A stretch of DNA of 64,000 nt from an uncultured Persicobacter sp. (GTDB taxonomy: Bacteria; Bacteroidota; Bacteroidia; Cytophagales; Cyclobacteriaceae): contig CANMKE010000007.1 in assembly GCA_947498325.1 (NCBI GenBank), positions 124,001-188,000 on the forward strand, in the 5' to 3' direction. Below, one piece after another: positions 34,576-43,532 of this stretch (positions are counted from its first letter, which is position 1; the number at the start of each line of letters is the position of its first letter). The position numbers and the translations under genes are program-made. Below the pieces are notes generated by a model. It saw nothing but the letters and a program-made list of their open reading frames with translations. It did no database searches and was not told the DNA's origin.

Positions 34576-35797
34576 TTTTACGCTTCCTTATCAACAGGCT
34601 ATAAATAGCTGGGAAATTATTTTATGGACGGGAATCGTTGTGGTGACTTACACCTATATCGGATATGGGGTATTGCTTTTTTTTATGGTAAAAATGAAGC
34701 AGTGGCTTCGTCCTGAGGCGAAATTTCAGTTTACGAGGGAGAACTTGCCGACGGTTACTTTTATTGTGGCAGCATATAATGAGGAGGACTATATTGAAGA
34801 TAAAATACTGAATTCCCTTCAGGTGGATTACCCCAAGGATAAGATAGAATTTTGGTTTGTTACTGATGGCTCCAATGATAAAACAGTGGACATTGTTCAG
34901 CAATATTCGGGGCAGGTGACTTCGTGGCACAGTGATGAACGTGCGGGGAAGATTGCTGCCATGCACCGAGCGATGCAAATGGTGAAAAGTGATATCGCCA
35001 TTTTTTCTGATGCCAATGCCATGCTGAATACCGAAGCGGTTATGGAAATCGTTCAGTGTTATGCCAATCCAAAAGTCGGGGCAGTGGCAGGGGAGAAAGG
35101 CATAGCCATGGCTGCCGAAGAGCAAGCAAGTGGGGCAGGAGAAGGTATTTACTGGAAATATGAATCTCAACTCAAGAAGTGGGATTATCAGTTATATTCG
35201 GTGGTTGGGGCTGCAGGAGAGCTGTTCTCGGTACGGACATCGCTCTATGAGCCTGTGCCTTCGGATACCCTGCTTGATGATTTCATGATTTCACTGAAAA
35301 TTGCCGCGAAGGGTTACCGTGTTGCTTATGCGCCTGAAGCAAAAGCCATGGAGCAGGCTTCTTTAAATGTGGAGGAAGAGATGAAACGCAAGGTACGGAT
35401 CTCAGCAGGTGGGCTACAGAGCATTTACCGTTTAGGAGGCTTGCTCAATATTTTTAAACACGGGCTGTTGTCATTTCAGTATATTTCACATCGCGTTTTG
35501 CGTTGGACCCTTGCCCCATTGGCATTGCCACTGATTTTGGTGAGTAATTTTTTCCTCATCCTTCATGAGCATGAAATCATTTACGGGGTGCTTTTCAATG
35601 CACAGCTGGCCTTTTATTTTCTGGCATTTTTAGGGAAAATCTTAGAAAACAAGAAGATTAAAATCAAGGGTTTTTTCGTTCCCTATTATTTTGTGATGAT
35701 GAACCTGTCGGTCTATATGGGGGTGGCAAGGTTGCTGAAAGGAAAACAATCTGTAAAATGGGATAAAGCCGTGAGAGCATCAAGTACAACACCCTGA
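34565..35797 (+). CDS. Membrane glycosyltransferase family 2
   Basis: 410 aa. One N-terminal TM helix (about 18-42), GT-A domain with TVTFIVAAYNEEDYIEDKIL, TDGSNDKTVDIV and FSDANAML. The acceptor-site region includes SVVGAAGELFSVRTSLYEPV and TLLDDFMISLKIAAKGYRVA. R-K-R-I-S-A-G-G takes the place of the QxxRW arginine region. Two or three C-terminal TM helices follow. Similar to polysaccharide-building GT2 enzymes of the ICA/HAS type. Last gene of the divergent operon; convergent with the PspC-GIN gene (22-nt gap). Confidence 0.88.
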   Translation: MELNFTLPYQQAINSWEIILWTGIVVVTYTYIGYGVLLFFMVKMKQWLRPEAKFQFTRENLPTVTFIVAAYNEEDYIEDKILNSLQVDYPKDKIEFWFVTDGSNDKTVDIVQQYSGQVTSWHSDERAGKIAAMHRAMQMVKSDIAIFSDANAMLNTEAVMEIVQCYANPKVGAVAGEKGIAMAAEEQASGAGEGIYWKYESQLKKWDYQLYSVVGAAGELFSVRTSLYEPVPSDTLLDDFMISLKIAAKGYRVAYAPEAKAMEQASLNVEEEMKRKVRISAGGLQSIYRLGGLLNIFKHGLLSFQYISHRVLRWTLAPLALPLILVSNFFLILHEHEIIYGVLFNAQLAFYFLAFLGKILENKKIKIKGFFVPYYFVMMNLSVYMGVARLLKGKQSVKWDKAVRASSTTP

Positions 35798-35819
35798 TGC
35801 CCTCATGACTTATTGGCGG

Positions 35820-38216
35820 TTAGTACCGAGAAACTTTGGAAGCGCCTGAGCTTGAAGTTTCAGATCGTGGCTCGCCTTTAAACTGAATTTTTGAAGAACC
35901 TGAAGCATCAGCTTTCAGGTTTTTTTCTGCCCAAACTTTTATTTTTGAAGCACCCGAGGCACGGCATTTTACCTCTGCTGTTCTCAGGTCAATCGCATCA
36001 ATTTTTGAAGCTCCCGCCGCCTGAAAATCGGACTGTTCCGCAAATCCTGTAAAAGACATTTTTGAAGCACCCGAGGCCGTGGCTTCCAGTTTGTAAAACC
36101 GCCCCTCACAAAATACCTTAGAGGCTCCCGTGGCAGAAATGCTCACAGGCTGCTTATAGTTAATTTCCTTTTCTGTTTCGAGTTCACATGCTCCAGCCAA
36201 TTTGATGTGGCGAATTTTAGGCGCGGAAATGATGATGCGAATACCATTTCCGCTGTTGTTAAGCCAGCCGCCGCCTCTTGTGCCAATGGTAATTTTGTTT
36301 TGATTGATGGCTACTTCCGTATTGTTGACCAGTTCTTCATCTCCATTGACGATCAGGAATTCATCTGCTGACTGAATAAGTTCAACCTCAAACGCGCCGT
36401 TCACTTCCAGTTCATCACATTTTTCAATCGGTATATTTTCATAATAGCCATGGATATAATCCGTAACTTCTGAAGGTACAAAGCTTGCTTCTTTTGGGCA
36501 ATCCATGCAGCTGATTCTTCCGTTGGCCACTTTATATTCTTTATTGGTACTTAAGTAGGGCATGTCCCGACCTCTGCTACCAAGAATATGATGTACCTGT
36601 GGCCCGACTTTGAACTTCAGCCCCTCAGGCAAGAAAAGGTTGAGTTTAACGTGTTGCATATGGTAGGTGCCCACTTCTGGAAAAGCGAAATACTGATCGA
36701 GCATTAAGGTGCCTTCATTGAAAAGTGCATTATAGCTGATCTGTTTGGCAAATTCTTTTGCTTCCTGCGGATTTGGTCCGTATGCCGTGATTTGTTGTTC
36801 AAGTTTGATCTCTGACCCTTTATAATGCTGAATATTGAGCCTCACTTGGCTGAAATCCACCCCATTATTTTCATTTACCTGAATGGTCAGTAAACTGTCT
36901 TGAGGGATTTCCGCTGTCGTCAATTGTTCAAAAGTGCCTTTACTTTTAAAATTGGCCATTTCCATTGGGCCTAAAATAAAGCCACTCACCAAAGCAATTC
37001 CCCAAAATACAAACATGCTGATATGAAAAGCAGGATTGCCAAATACCCTTCTCGAAAGGATCATGATGCCCAAAAAGATTAAGTACAGACTTGGGATGAT
37101 CAGAATCAAAAATGCGACTCCAGTAAGGGCAGGAGAAACCATGGAGGTAAAGAGCTGGATGTCGAAGGGCAGGTGATTTTGGATCGGAAAGTAGTAGTTC
37201 GATCGGATTAAGAGCGCGACCACGATGGTTACCAGCAGGCTAATCCCGACAAGGGAGGTCATGGCACCAAAGGCGATCCTGACAATATCAATCAGTAAAC
37301 CGAAAACAGGGCCGAGTGCTTTTTGTAGAAACTTAAAAACCTCGCTCAGTACTCGAAATGGAAGCAGTAATATTTTGGTCAGGTTGGTTTCCTGCCCCTC
37401 AAGGTTTTTGAGGCTTTTTCGAATGCTTTGCTCTATGTTTTGCAGATTGATGGGCTGCCCTTGCATTTTCACCTTTTGGCTTGGCGTGTTCGCCTCCTCA
37501 AGTAATGCCCATAATATCAGGTAGATAAATATTGCTGACCCACCAAAGAAAATGAGGGCTACAAAAATCAATCGGATAATCATCACATCGAGCTTATAAA
37601 AAGCGGCGATGCCAGAGCAAATTCCCCCAAGAACCTTATTATCGGGATTACGGAAAATCTGTCGGTCATTTTTATCTTCAGGAAATTCCACCCGCTCAGG
37701 AAGTATCAGTGAAAGACACAAATAGATGATGGCAAATGCCGCCGCCAATGATGGGACGAGGCTGAAGCCGAAAAAGAAGATCAGAAAGCCGATGCGGATC
37801 CATAGTGGATCGACGTGAAAATACCTGCCCAATCCAGCAAGGACGCCACCGATCACTTTTCTGCCCGTATCCCTGAAGAAACGTTTATGTACTTGAAAGT
37901 CTTCCGCCTCGTCCTCTTGAATGGTATTCGAGCTGTATTGACTATTATTATCGAACGTTTCAAAATCATTGATACTCCCGAGGGTTTCCATGAGTTCCTC
38001 AACATCCTCAAGGGTGATGGCCTGTTTTTGCTCATCAAGTTTACCCATGAAAATTTCCGCAATACGATTTTCAATATCCTCAATGATCACGTAGCTGTCA
38101 GGGTAAGGCGAGAAATGCTGACGGATATTTTCAAGGTATTCGTTTAAAATCAGGTAGCCGTCTTCATCTATATGGAAGATGATTCCACCAATGCTTATGC
38201 TTAGGCTTTTTTTCAT
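35820..38216 (-). CDS. PspC-GIN membrane protein (two PspC domains plus DUF2807 repeat head)
   Basis: 798 aa from ATG 38216, which overlaps the PadR stop as ATGA. Residues 1-85 form a cytoplasmic alpha/beta domain. PspC domain 1 lies at ~111-173 and PspC domain 2 at ~187-240. Several more TM helices (~310-430) follow, then a large periplasmic part. The C-terminal ~200 residues are a GIN/DUF2807 beta-solenoid with a repeat about every 20-22 residues carrying GASK (TGASK, SGASK, AGASK, SGASK, SGSSK, SGASK). PspC proteins sense envelope stress; PadR-PspC-DUF2807 modules are widespread in Bacteroidota. Likely an envelope-stress or adhesion-like sensor autoregulated by PadR. Confidence 0.88.
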   Translation of the reverse strand: MKKSLSISIGGIIFHIDEDGYLILNEYLENIRQHFSPYPDSYVIIEDIENRIAEIFMGKLDEQKQAITLEDVEELMETLGSINDFETFDNNSQYSSNTIQEDEAEDFQVHKRFFRDTGRKVIGGVLAGLGRYFHVDPLWIRIGFLIFFFGFSLVPSLAAAFAIIYLCLSLILPERVEFPEDKNDRQIFRNPDNKVLGGICSGIAAFYKLDVMIIRLIFVALIFFGGSAIFIYLILWALLEEANTPSQKVKMQGQPINLQNIEQSIRKSLKNLEGQETNLTKILLLPFRVLSEVFKFLQKALGPVFGLLIDIVRIAFGAMTSLVGISLLVTIVVALLIRSNYYFPIQNHLPFDIQLFTSMVSPALTGVAFLILIIPSLYLIFLGIMILSRRVFGNPAFHISMFVFWGIALVSGFILGPMEMANFKSKGTFEQLTTAEIPQDSLLTIQVNENNGVDFSQVRLNIQHYKGSEIKLEQQITAYGPNPQEAKEFAKQISYNALFNEGTLMLDQYFAFPEVGTYHMQHVKLNLFLPEGLKFKVGPQVHHILGSRGRDMPYLSTNKEYKVANGRISCMDCPKEASFVPSEVTDYIHGYYENIPIEKCDELEVNGAFEVELIQSADEFLIVNGDEELVNNTEVAINQNKITIGTRGGGWLNNSGNGIRIIISAPKIRHIKLAGACELETEKEINYKQPVSISATGASKVFCEGRFYKLEATASGASKMSFTGFAEQSDFQAAGASKIDAIDLRTAEVKCRASGASKIKVWAEKNLKADASGSSKIQFKGEPRSETSSSGASKVSRY

Positions 38217-38551
38217 TTTTGTTCCGCTTGGTCTATGATGTAGGTAGTTTTGCTTTGTAATTGGTGCCAATGGTCAAGCCATTGTGCTAATTGGGCTTTT
38301 CCCGCTTCAGTAATATGGAGGTAGCTGGTATTTGGGCTGTCCTCTGCCTGAGGGGCTAATTTTTCAATGAATCCTTGTGCCCCGAGCCGATACACGGTGG
38401 GAAAAAAAATACCTTCAACCCATAATACACCCGTTGCTTTTAATTCATTGATCACCCTGTTGATGTTTTGTTTTTCATTTTTGCAAAGCAACAAGGTGTA
38501 AAAAGCAATAAAGTGCTCGTTTGAAATTAGTTGAGCCTGCTTATTGTCCAT
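38213..38551 (-). CDS. PadR-family transcriptional regulator
   Basis: 112 aa from ATG 38551. Winged-helix pattern: HFIAFYTLLLCKNEKQNINR, ELKATGVLWVEGIFFPTVYR (recognition helix and wing start), FIEKLAPQAEDSPNTSYLHI and TEAGKAQLAQWLDHWHQL. Its TGA stop overlaps the ATG of the PspC-GIN gene, so the two are translationally coupled. PadR repressors typically respond to a ligand or a partner protein; here the partner may be the cytoplasmic part of the PspC protein (inference). Confidence 0.88.
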   Translation of the reverse strand: MDNKQAQLISNEHFIAFYTLLLCKNEKQNINRVINELKATGVLWVEGIFFPTVYRLGAQGFIEKLAPQAEDSPNTSYLHITEAGKAQLAQWLDHWHQLQSKTTYIIDQAEQK

Positions 38552-39027
38552 ACATTTGTATTTATTTGTTAATGTAATTTTACGGACAATCAGTTTATTT
38601 GTCAAGGCTGATTCATGGTATTTTCATAAATGAACGCATTTTATTGATCTTATTCTATTGGTGGTATTTGAATAGTTATAAAATGTTCGTAGAAGGACAC
38701 TGCGTTCAGTAAATCAAATGTAACTTTGAGAAATTGCCGCAATATTAAATATTCGTTTGATATCAGCGTGATTCAAAAAATAAATTTATTATTTTACATT
38801 AATATTTTAGGGTAAAGATGAATAATTTACACTTGTATTAATGTAGCACCTAAAAATTGTATCAAAAAATACAGGTCACTAATTTTTGATCTTTAGTTAA
38901 TGCGGCATAAATAGCCTATTGATTTAAATTTTTGTATTATTGCGGATTCAATTACAATATGAGTCTGTTAAAACTAACCACATTATCTGGTGTTATTTTT
39001 TCAGGTTAGTTCATTATTGACTTTTAG
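38552..39027. other. AT-rich intergenic region
   Basis: About 480 nt between the divergent padR-pspC and olsF-like genes, very AT-rich. It must hold two promoters. I see no ORF with coding character, no repeat shared with the rest of the window and no RNA gene. Confidence 0.5.
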
Positions 39028-39059
39028 GTTCCTGCTATTGATCAAAAAAATAGCGGAAC
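39028..39059 (+). promoter_or_regulatory. Leader hairpin upstream of the OlsF-like gene
   Basis: GTTCCTGCTAT (39028-39038) pairs with ATAGCGGAAC (39050-39059) except for one bulged T, around an A-rich loop. It ends 19 nt before the start codon and lacks a T run, so it is not a terminator. It could affect translation or mRNA stability. Confidence 0.4.
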
Positions 39060-39078
39060 AGCGGGATTATTATCATTT

Positions 39079-40803
39079 ATGAAAAGAGATATTTCAAAAA
39101 AGGAGTTTTACGAAGCCTTGAATAAAGGGGCGTTGAAGTTAGAGACATCCTCATTGTTTCAGACCTTCAACTCCAAAGGGTTGGAGAATGATCAGCAGGG
39201 ACACAGTTTCTTCGATACTTTCTTTGATGATTTAAATATAGATATTGAAGTTAACCCAAGGGAACTTCGTCGAATACCTAAATCAGGTGCATTCGTGACC
39301 GTGAGTAACAATCCTTTCGGATATGTGGATTTCATGGCATTATTACATTTAGTCAGTGCTCGCCGTGACGACTTCATGATTGGAGAAGAACGGAGTGTAA
39401 ATATTGAGGCACTTTCCCCTTATTTAGCCGATGATAAGGAGTCTTTCTCGGAGGTGTTGAAAGCATCGATCAGTAAGGAGCAAGGCTTGGGGCTTTTCCC
39501 TTCAGGGAATGTGGAAAGTTACTATACCGATGACAAAGAAATTGCCGATCGACAGTGGGATTTTTCTTTACTTTCGGAGATTCGGGATGCTAATGTACCA
39601 ATCATCCCCATTTATATTCAAGGGCAAAACGATGTGTTCTTCCACCTGATGGAAGCTTCAAAATCGGATAAGGAACTTGATTTAAGCAAATGGGCAACAC
39701 CAGGGCGTAAAACCCTCAGAATGCGTATCGGTAATCCAATTTCTGTAGAAGAACAGCAAAATTTCAAGGATGCCAATCGTTTCTCAAGGTTCCTTCGTGT
39801 TAAAACCATGATGCTCGGTTGTCTACTTGAGCCGCAAATCAATTCTGAAGGATTTTTCAATAAAACCTCTATTGTTGCCAGTAATGTGGACAAAGACCTG
39901 GAGGTAGAAGAAATTATTGACGCGGTTCCGGTGTCTGTTATTGAGCAAGAGCTGGAAGAAATCAAAGACCTGAAGGTTTTGACCAACAGTGTTTACGATG
40001 CTTACGTTTCCTCTTCCCGACGTATTCCAAATATATTGCGTGAAATTGGCCGTTTGCGTGAGATCACTTTCCGAGCAGTAGGAGAGGGGACCAATAAAGC
40101 GGTGGATTTGGATGAGTATGATTTGTACTATCACCACCTTTTTGTGTGGGATACTGAAAATAAAAAAATTGTAGGTTCTTACCGTATTGGTAAAGGGCAG
40201 GAAATTATGAACAAATATGGTATCAAAGGATTTTATACCAGTTCATTATTTCACATGGATCCAGCCTTTAGCCATTATCTGGAGAGAGGATGTGAGCTTG
40301 GCCGTTCTTTCGTAAGAAGCGAATATCAGTTGAAACGTTTGCCATTGTATTTGTTGTGGCAGGGGTTATTGTCATTGATGTTTTCTGAAAAGAATAATTA
40401 TCAGTACCTGTTGGGCCCAGTAAGTATTTCTAATGAATACACCGATTTATCGAAAAGCCTGATTGCTCAGTTTGTGAAGAAATATTATTTCGATCATGAG
40501 TTGGCGAAATTGATTCACCCATTGAATGAATTCAAGATCGACCTTTCAGACCTTGATCATGAGCCACTCTGGGATTTTACAGGTGATGATTTCCAACGAT
40601 TCGATAAATTGATTGGTGATGTAGATCCGAAACACCACGGTGTGCCGATTCTGCTGAAAAAATACATTAAGCAAAGTGGTAAAATTTTGGCCTTTAATGT
40701 CGATCCAGATTTTAACGATGCCATTGATGGATTTTTGTTGCTTAATATGGAAGATATTCCTCAGGACCAGCTCGCTGATCTAACCAAAAATATGGATGTT
40801 TAA
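39079..40803 (+). CDS. Bifunctional aminolipid acyltransferase (OlsF-like)
   Basis: 574 aa two-domain protein. The N-terminal ~60-270 is PlsC/hemolysin-type: SNNPFGYVDFMALLHLV, GLGLFPSGNVES and VPIIPIYIQG. The C-terminal ~310-520 is an OlsB-like GNAT domain: ITFRAVGEGTNKAVDLDEYD, YYHHLFVWDTENKKIVGSYR and CELGRSFVRSEYQLKRLPLY. In OlsF proteins (Serratia, Flavobacterium) the C-domain N-acylates ornithine or glycine and the N-domain then O-acylates the product. Odd point: the family HPFGG(I/L)D motif reads NPFGYVD here, so the usual catalytic His is Asn78. Either the second step is lost or this clade uses another residue. Confidence 0.8.
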   Translation: MKRDISKKEFYEALNKGALKLETSSLFQTFNSKGLENDQQGHSFFDTFFDDLNIDIEVNPRELRRIPKSGAFVTVSNNPFGYVDFMALLHLVSARRDDFMIGEERSVNIEALSPYLADDKESFSEVLKASISKEQGLGLFPSGNVESYYTDDKEIADRQWDFSLLSEIRDANVPIIPIYIQGQNDVFFHLMEASKSDKELDLSKWATPGRKTLRMRIGNPISVEEQQNFKDANRFSRFLRVKTMMLGCLLEPQINSEGFFNKTSIVASNVDKDLEVEEIIDAVPVSVIEQELEEIKDLKVLTNSVYDAYVSSSRRIPNILREIGRLREITFRAVGEGTNKAVDLDEYDLYYHHLFVWDTENKKIVGSYRIGKGQEIMNKYGIKGFYTSSLFHMDPAFSHYLERGCELGRSFVRSEYQLKRLPLYLLWQGLLSLMFSEKNNYQYLLGPVSISNEYTDLSKSLIAQFVKKYYFDHELAKLIHPLNEFKIDLSDLDHEPLWDFTGDDFQRFDKLIGDVDPKHHGVPILLKKYIKQSGKILAFNVDPDFNDAIDGFLLLNMEDIPQDQLADLTKNMDV

Positions 40804-40809
40804 TTCCTT

Positions 40810-40847
40810 AAAAGCTAAGTAGTGATCAACTGCTTAGCTTTTTTTTA
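40810..40847. terminator. Bidirectional terminator between the OlsF-like gene and the next barrel gene
   Basis: AAAAGCTAAG (40810-40819) / CTTAGCTTTT (40833-40842) form a 10-bp stem followed by a T run on the plus strand. The minus-strand barrel gene ends inside the T run. Confidence 0.85.
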
Positions 40848-41576
40848 TCTCCTGCGGCGCTTCTTCCCACCCTTGGAACGCCCTTTTTTACCCGTATTGA
40901 TAATCACCCCAACGGAGATTTCATAGCCTGTAAAATCAAGCTGTGCATCGGGTTCCGAAAAAGCCTCCTCCTGTAATTGGTCAGACTGATCCATCCCCAC
41001 AACGGTTCCTCTCCACGCATACTGACTTTGTCCCGAAAGGTAGGAGGCTTCCATTGTCAGGCTCAATTGGCTGTTGATATCCACCATATAACCAAGGCCT
41101 GCCCGATAGCCGTAGCCCAAGCCATTATCATTTTCTATGGTCGCATTGGCCAGCTTCCAGTCGTAAGTGGATTTGAAGGCTCGGTCAAAATTCCCTTCAT
41201 GGGTGCTGAGGTCAAAATTGCCGTATCCAAAGCCGCCGCCCCGCAGTTGAAAAACGCCCAAGGGGGTGGGGATGCTGAAAGTGAGCTCCACGGGTACCAT
41301 TAAGGAGAAGAAGGGATTGACCAAAGAGTTTGAGCTTTCAAGGGCTGAATTTTTGATATTCATTCCTCCCATCCTGAAGAGGGTAACCCCCGTTTCTATG
41401 CCAACTAAGCCCCATTGCTGTCCCCAGCCTCTAAAAGAAAAGGGGGTGATGGGATTGGAGAAATCGCCTTGCTTGCTGAAAAAATAAGTTGCAGAGAGGC
41501 CGAACTGGGCTTTTGCCGTTTGAACAGAAAATAACAAACAGGAGATCAGTAAAATTTTGAGGAATTTGTCAGGCAT
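40845..41576 (-). CDS. Outer-membrane barrel protein with basic C-terminal tail
   Basis: 243 aa. Signal peptide cut near TAKA-Q (about 23). Barrel-type strands rich in G/Y/F (FGLSATYFFSKQGDFSN, GVFQLRGGGFGYGNFDLS, NGLGYGYRAGLGYMVDINSQ). The last strand (YEISVGVIINTG) is followed by a ~14-residue basic Gly/Ser/Lys/Arg tail ending KKRRRR. Function unknown. The same kind of tail is seen on the barrel at 28.6 kb, which is not otherwise similar. Confidence 0.72.
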   Translation of the reverse strand: MPDKFLKILLISCLLFSVQTAKAQFGLSATYFFSKQGDFSNPITPFSFRGWGQQWGLVGIETGVTLFRMGGMNIKNSALESSNSLVNPFFSLMVPVELTFSIPTPLGVFQLRGGGFGYGNFDLSTHEGNFDRAFKSTYDWKLANATIENDNGLGYGYRAGLGYMVDINSQLSLTMEASYLSGQSQYAWRGTVVGMDQSDQLQEEAFSEPDAQLDFTGYEISVGVIINTGKKGRSKGGKKRRRR

Positions 41577-41593
41577 TATATTTTTTTCTTAAA

Positions 41594-41627
41594 CATAAAA
41601 AACGCCAAGGGATTTTCCTTGGCGTTT
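41594..41627 (-). terminator. Minus-strand terminator of the GAF-PAS gene
   Basis: AAACGCCAAGG pairs with CCTTGGCGTTT (ends 41627). Read on the minus strand it runs into T6. Confidence 0.88.
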
Positions 41628-41665
41628 AGGGTATATTTTACGCGAACAGCTGGAGGGTTGTCCAA

Positions 41666-43456
41666 TTATTTCGCGGCGGCATTTGTCGCACTTTTCAGCT
41701 TCATTAATTCTTCTTCCAGTTGACGAATACGGTCTTCATTTTCATATTTTTCAGTTTCATCAAACTGAATTCCCAAAAGACCTGTTTTGCCGAGGTAGTC
41801 GATATAAAATGGCATTTTTATCGTTCTGAGGTATTTGGTCTTGCCACCTGCAATTTCCGATAGCTCCGTTTGGCGATATTCCCTCATGCCTGTACGCATG
41901 ATTTCTTTCTCCTCCTCAACCATCGGTGTACCTGTTTTCTCTCCGAAAAAGTCTAAGTCCGATTTGCCCAATAAATCCTCTGCAGTACAATTATGAGCCT
42001 TGCAAACCGCCTCATTAACCATAATCATTCTGCATTCATCATCTTTCATGAAAAGCTTATTCGGTACTTCATTAAAGATTTTGGTAAACACATTGGCATG
42101 CTGTTTCTGCTCGTTTAACATTCGGTCATGCTGACTTTTCTGCTCGTCCTGCATGCGGGTCATTTGCTCGTGTGTTGCATGCAGCTCTTCCATATTCTGG
42201 CGCATTTCTTCTTCCTGTGCCCGAAGTTGTTCCGTTGCCAATTGCGATTCCTTCAGTAGGATATTTGTGCGTGCGGCCACTTTTCTGTTCACCAAATAGG
42301 CTGCAATAGAAGAGGAAACAGCCTTCAGGTACTCCATCTGATATTTGTTCAGCACATTAAAAGCAGCAGATTCAAAGACTGCCACAATTTCCTCATTGTA
42401 AATCATTGGAAGAATGGCGATGCATCTTGGGTTGGCTTCGCCGAGCCCAGAAGTAATCTTCACGTAATCATTTGGTACATCCGTCAGGAAAATCGGCTCG
42501 CGCTCAAGATAGCACTGCCCGATGAGTCCTTCACCAATCTGAATCTCCCCATCAATAAATTTCTTGCGGTCATAAGCATATGCAGCGGACAATCGCAAAA
42601 GATCCTTACCTTCTTTCTGCTCTACAAGATACAGCCCTCCCTGTACCGATCCCGTGTATTTCACGACTTCATGCACAAGCGCATCAAGCATTTCTTGATC
42701 TTGTAAATTTGATCTCAGTAAAGCATCCACTTCAGAGATGCCCGAGATAATCCATTGCCTTTGCTCGTCTTCTTTTTTCTGCTTTTCAATCTCCTCAAGG
42801 TAGTCTTTCATCTCTTTGGATTGTACAGCGAGGGTCGTTTGCTTTTCTTCCATTTCGCTTACCAGCTTTCCGTTATTCTGACGTTGTTTGTGTGCGAAAA
42901 ACTCCATCAGACCAACCAAAAAGAAGATGTTTAAGGCGGTGCCTGCGGAGAATACTTTATAGAAAAAGCTGCCGCTAACACCTAAAATATGACCTTCAGG
43001 GTCGATAAATTCTGGAGTGAAATAGGGCGGAAGAAAGCATACCAATGTAAAGGCAACACTACCGACCAGCTGCGCTTTATTTTTCAGTGAGAAAATCACG
43101 AAGGGTAAAATCACAGCCACAATCTGCATCAGGATGATGGGTAACCTTGGGCTTTGTCCTAAGGCTGTATCGGCAATAGAAATCAGCATAATATTGATGG
43201 CAGTACCAAAGACCAAAACGTTAGCTGCTGATTGCGCCGCGCCGCGCCATGCTAATGCAAGGCAGGTGAAAGCGACAAGCATTTCGAGCCCTGGCAGCCA
43301 TAAATGCTGTGAGTGGCCATAAAATAGGAAAGTCATACAGGTGGCAGCAAGGGCCAGCATGTTACAAGAGGTAATGACCGTCGCATGCAAATTATTGCGT
43401 TGGTGACCGTCCAAGTGTTGATGTCTTTCCCCGTTGAAAAATGTGGAAAATATCAT
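41666..43456 (-). CDS. Membrane-bound GAF-PAS sensor without an output domain
   Basis: 596 aa. About five to six TM helices lie between ~28 and 190. A coiled coil (~195-235) is followed by a GAF domain (~240-375, including EVDALLRSNL, GEGLIGQCYLEREPIFLTDV and RCIAILPMIYNEEIVAVFES). A second coiled coil (~385-445) leads to a PAS domain (~448-560, IFNEVPNKLFMKDDECRMIM, DLLGKSDLDFF). A final coiled coil holds about 20 residues. No histidine kinase, GGDEF, EAL, phosphatase or methyl-accepting domain follows. It may signal by protein contact, with the partner encoded elsewhere. Confidence 0.85.
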   Translation of the reverse strand: MIFSTFFNGERHQHLDGHQRNNLHATVITSCNMLALAATCMTFLFYGHSQHLWLPGLEMLVAFTCLALAWRGAAQSAANVLVFGTAINIMLISIADTALGQSPRLPIILMQIVAVILPFVIFSLKNKAQLVGSVAFTLVCFLPPYFTPEFIDPEGHILGVSGSFFYKVFSAGTALNIFFLVGLMEFFAHKQRQNNGKLVSEMEEKQTTLAVQSKEMKDYLEEIEKQKKEDEQRQWIISGISEVDALLRSNLQDQEMLDALVHEVVKYTGSVQGGLYLVEQKEGKDLLRLSAAYAYDRKKFIDGEIQIGEGLIGQCYLEREPIFLTDVPNDYVKITSGLGEANPRCIAILPMIYNEEIVAVFESAAFNVLNKYQMEYLKAVSSSIAAYLVNRKVAARTNILLKESQLATEQLRAQEEEMRQNMEELHATHEQMTRMQDEQKSQHDRMLNEQKQHANVFTKIFNEVPNKLFMKDDECRMIMVNEAVCKAHNCTAEDLLGKSDLDFFGEKTGTPMVEEEKEIMRTGMREYRQTELSEIAGGKTKYLRTIKMPFYIDYLGKTGLLGIQFDETEKYENEDRIRQLEEELMKLKSATNAAAK

Positions 43457-43532
43457 AATCTTAAATCAGATTAGCTAAAAAATAGATATATTGATATAAT
43501 TATAGTGATTTTTTTTAATATATGATAATCTT

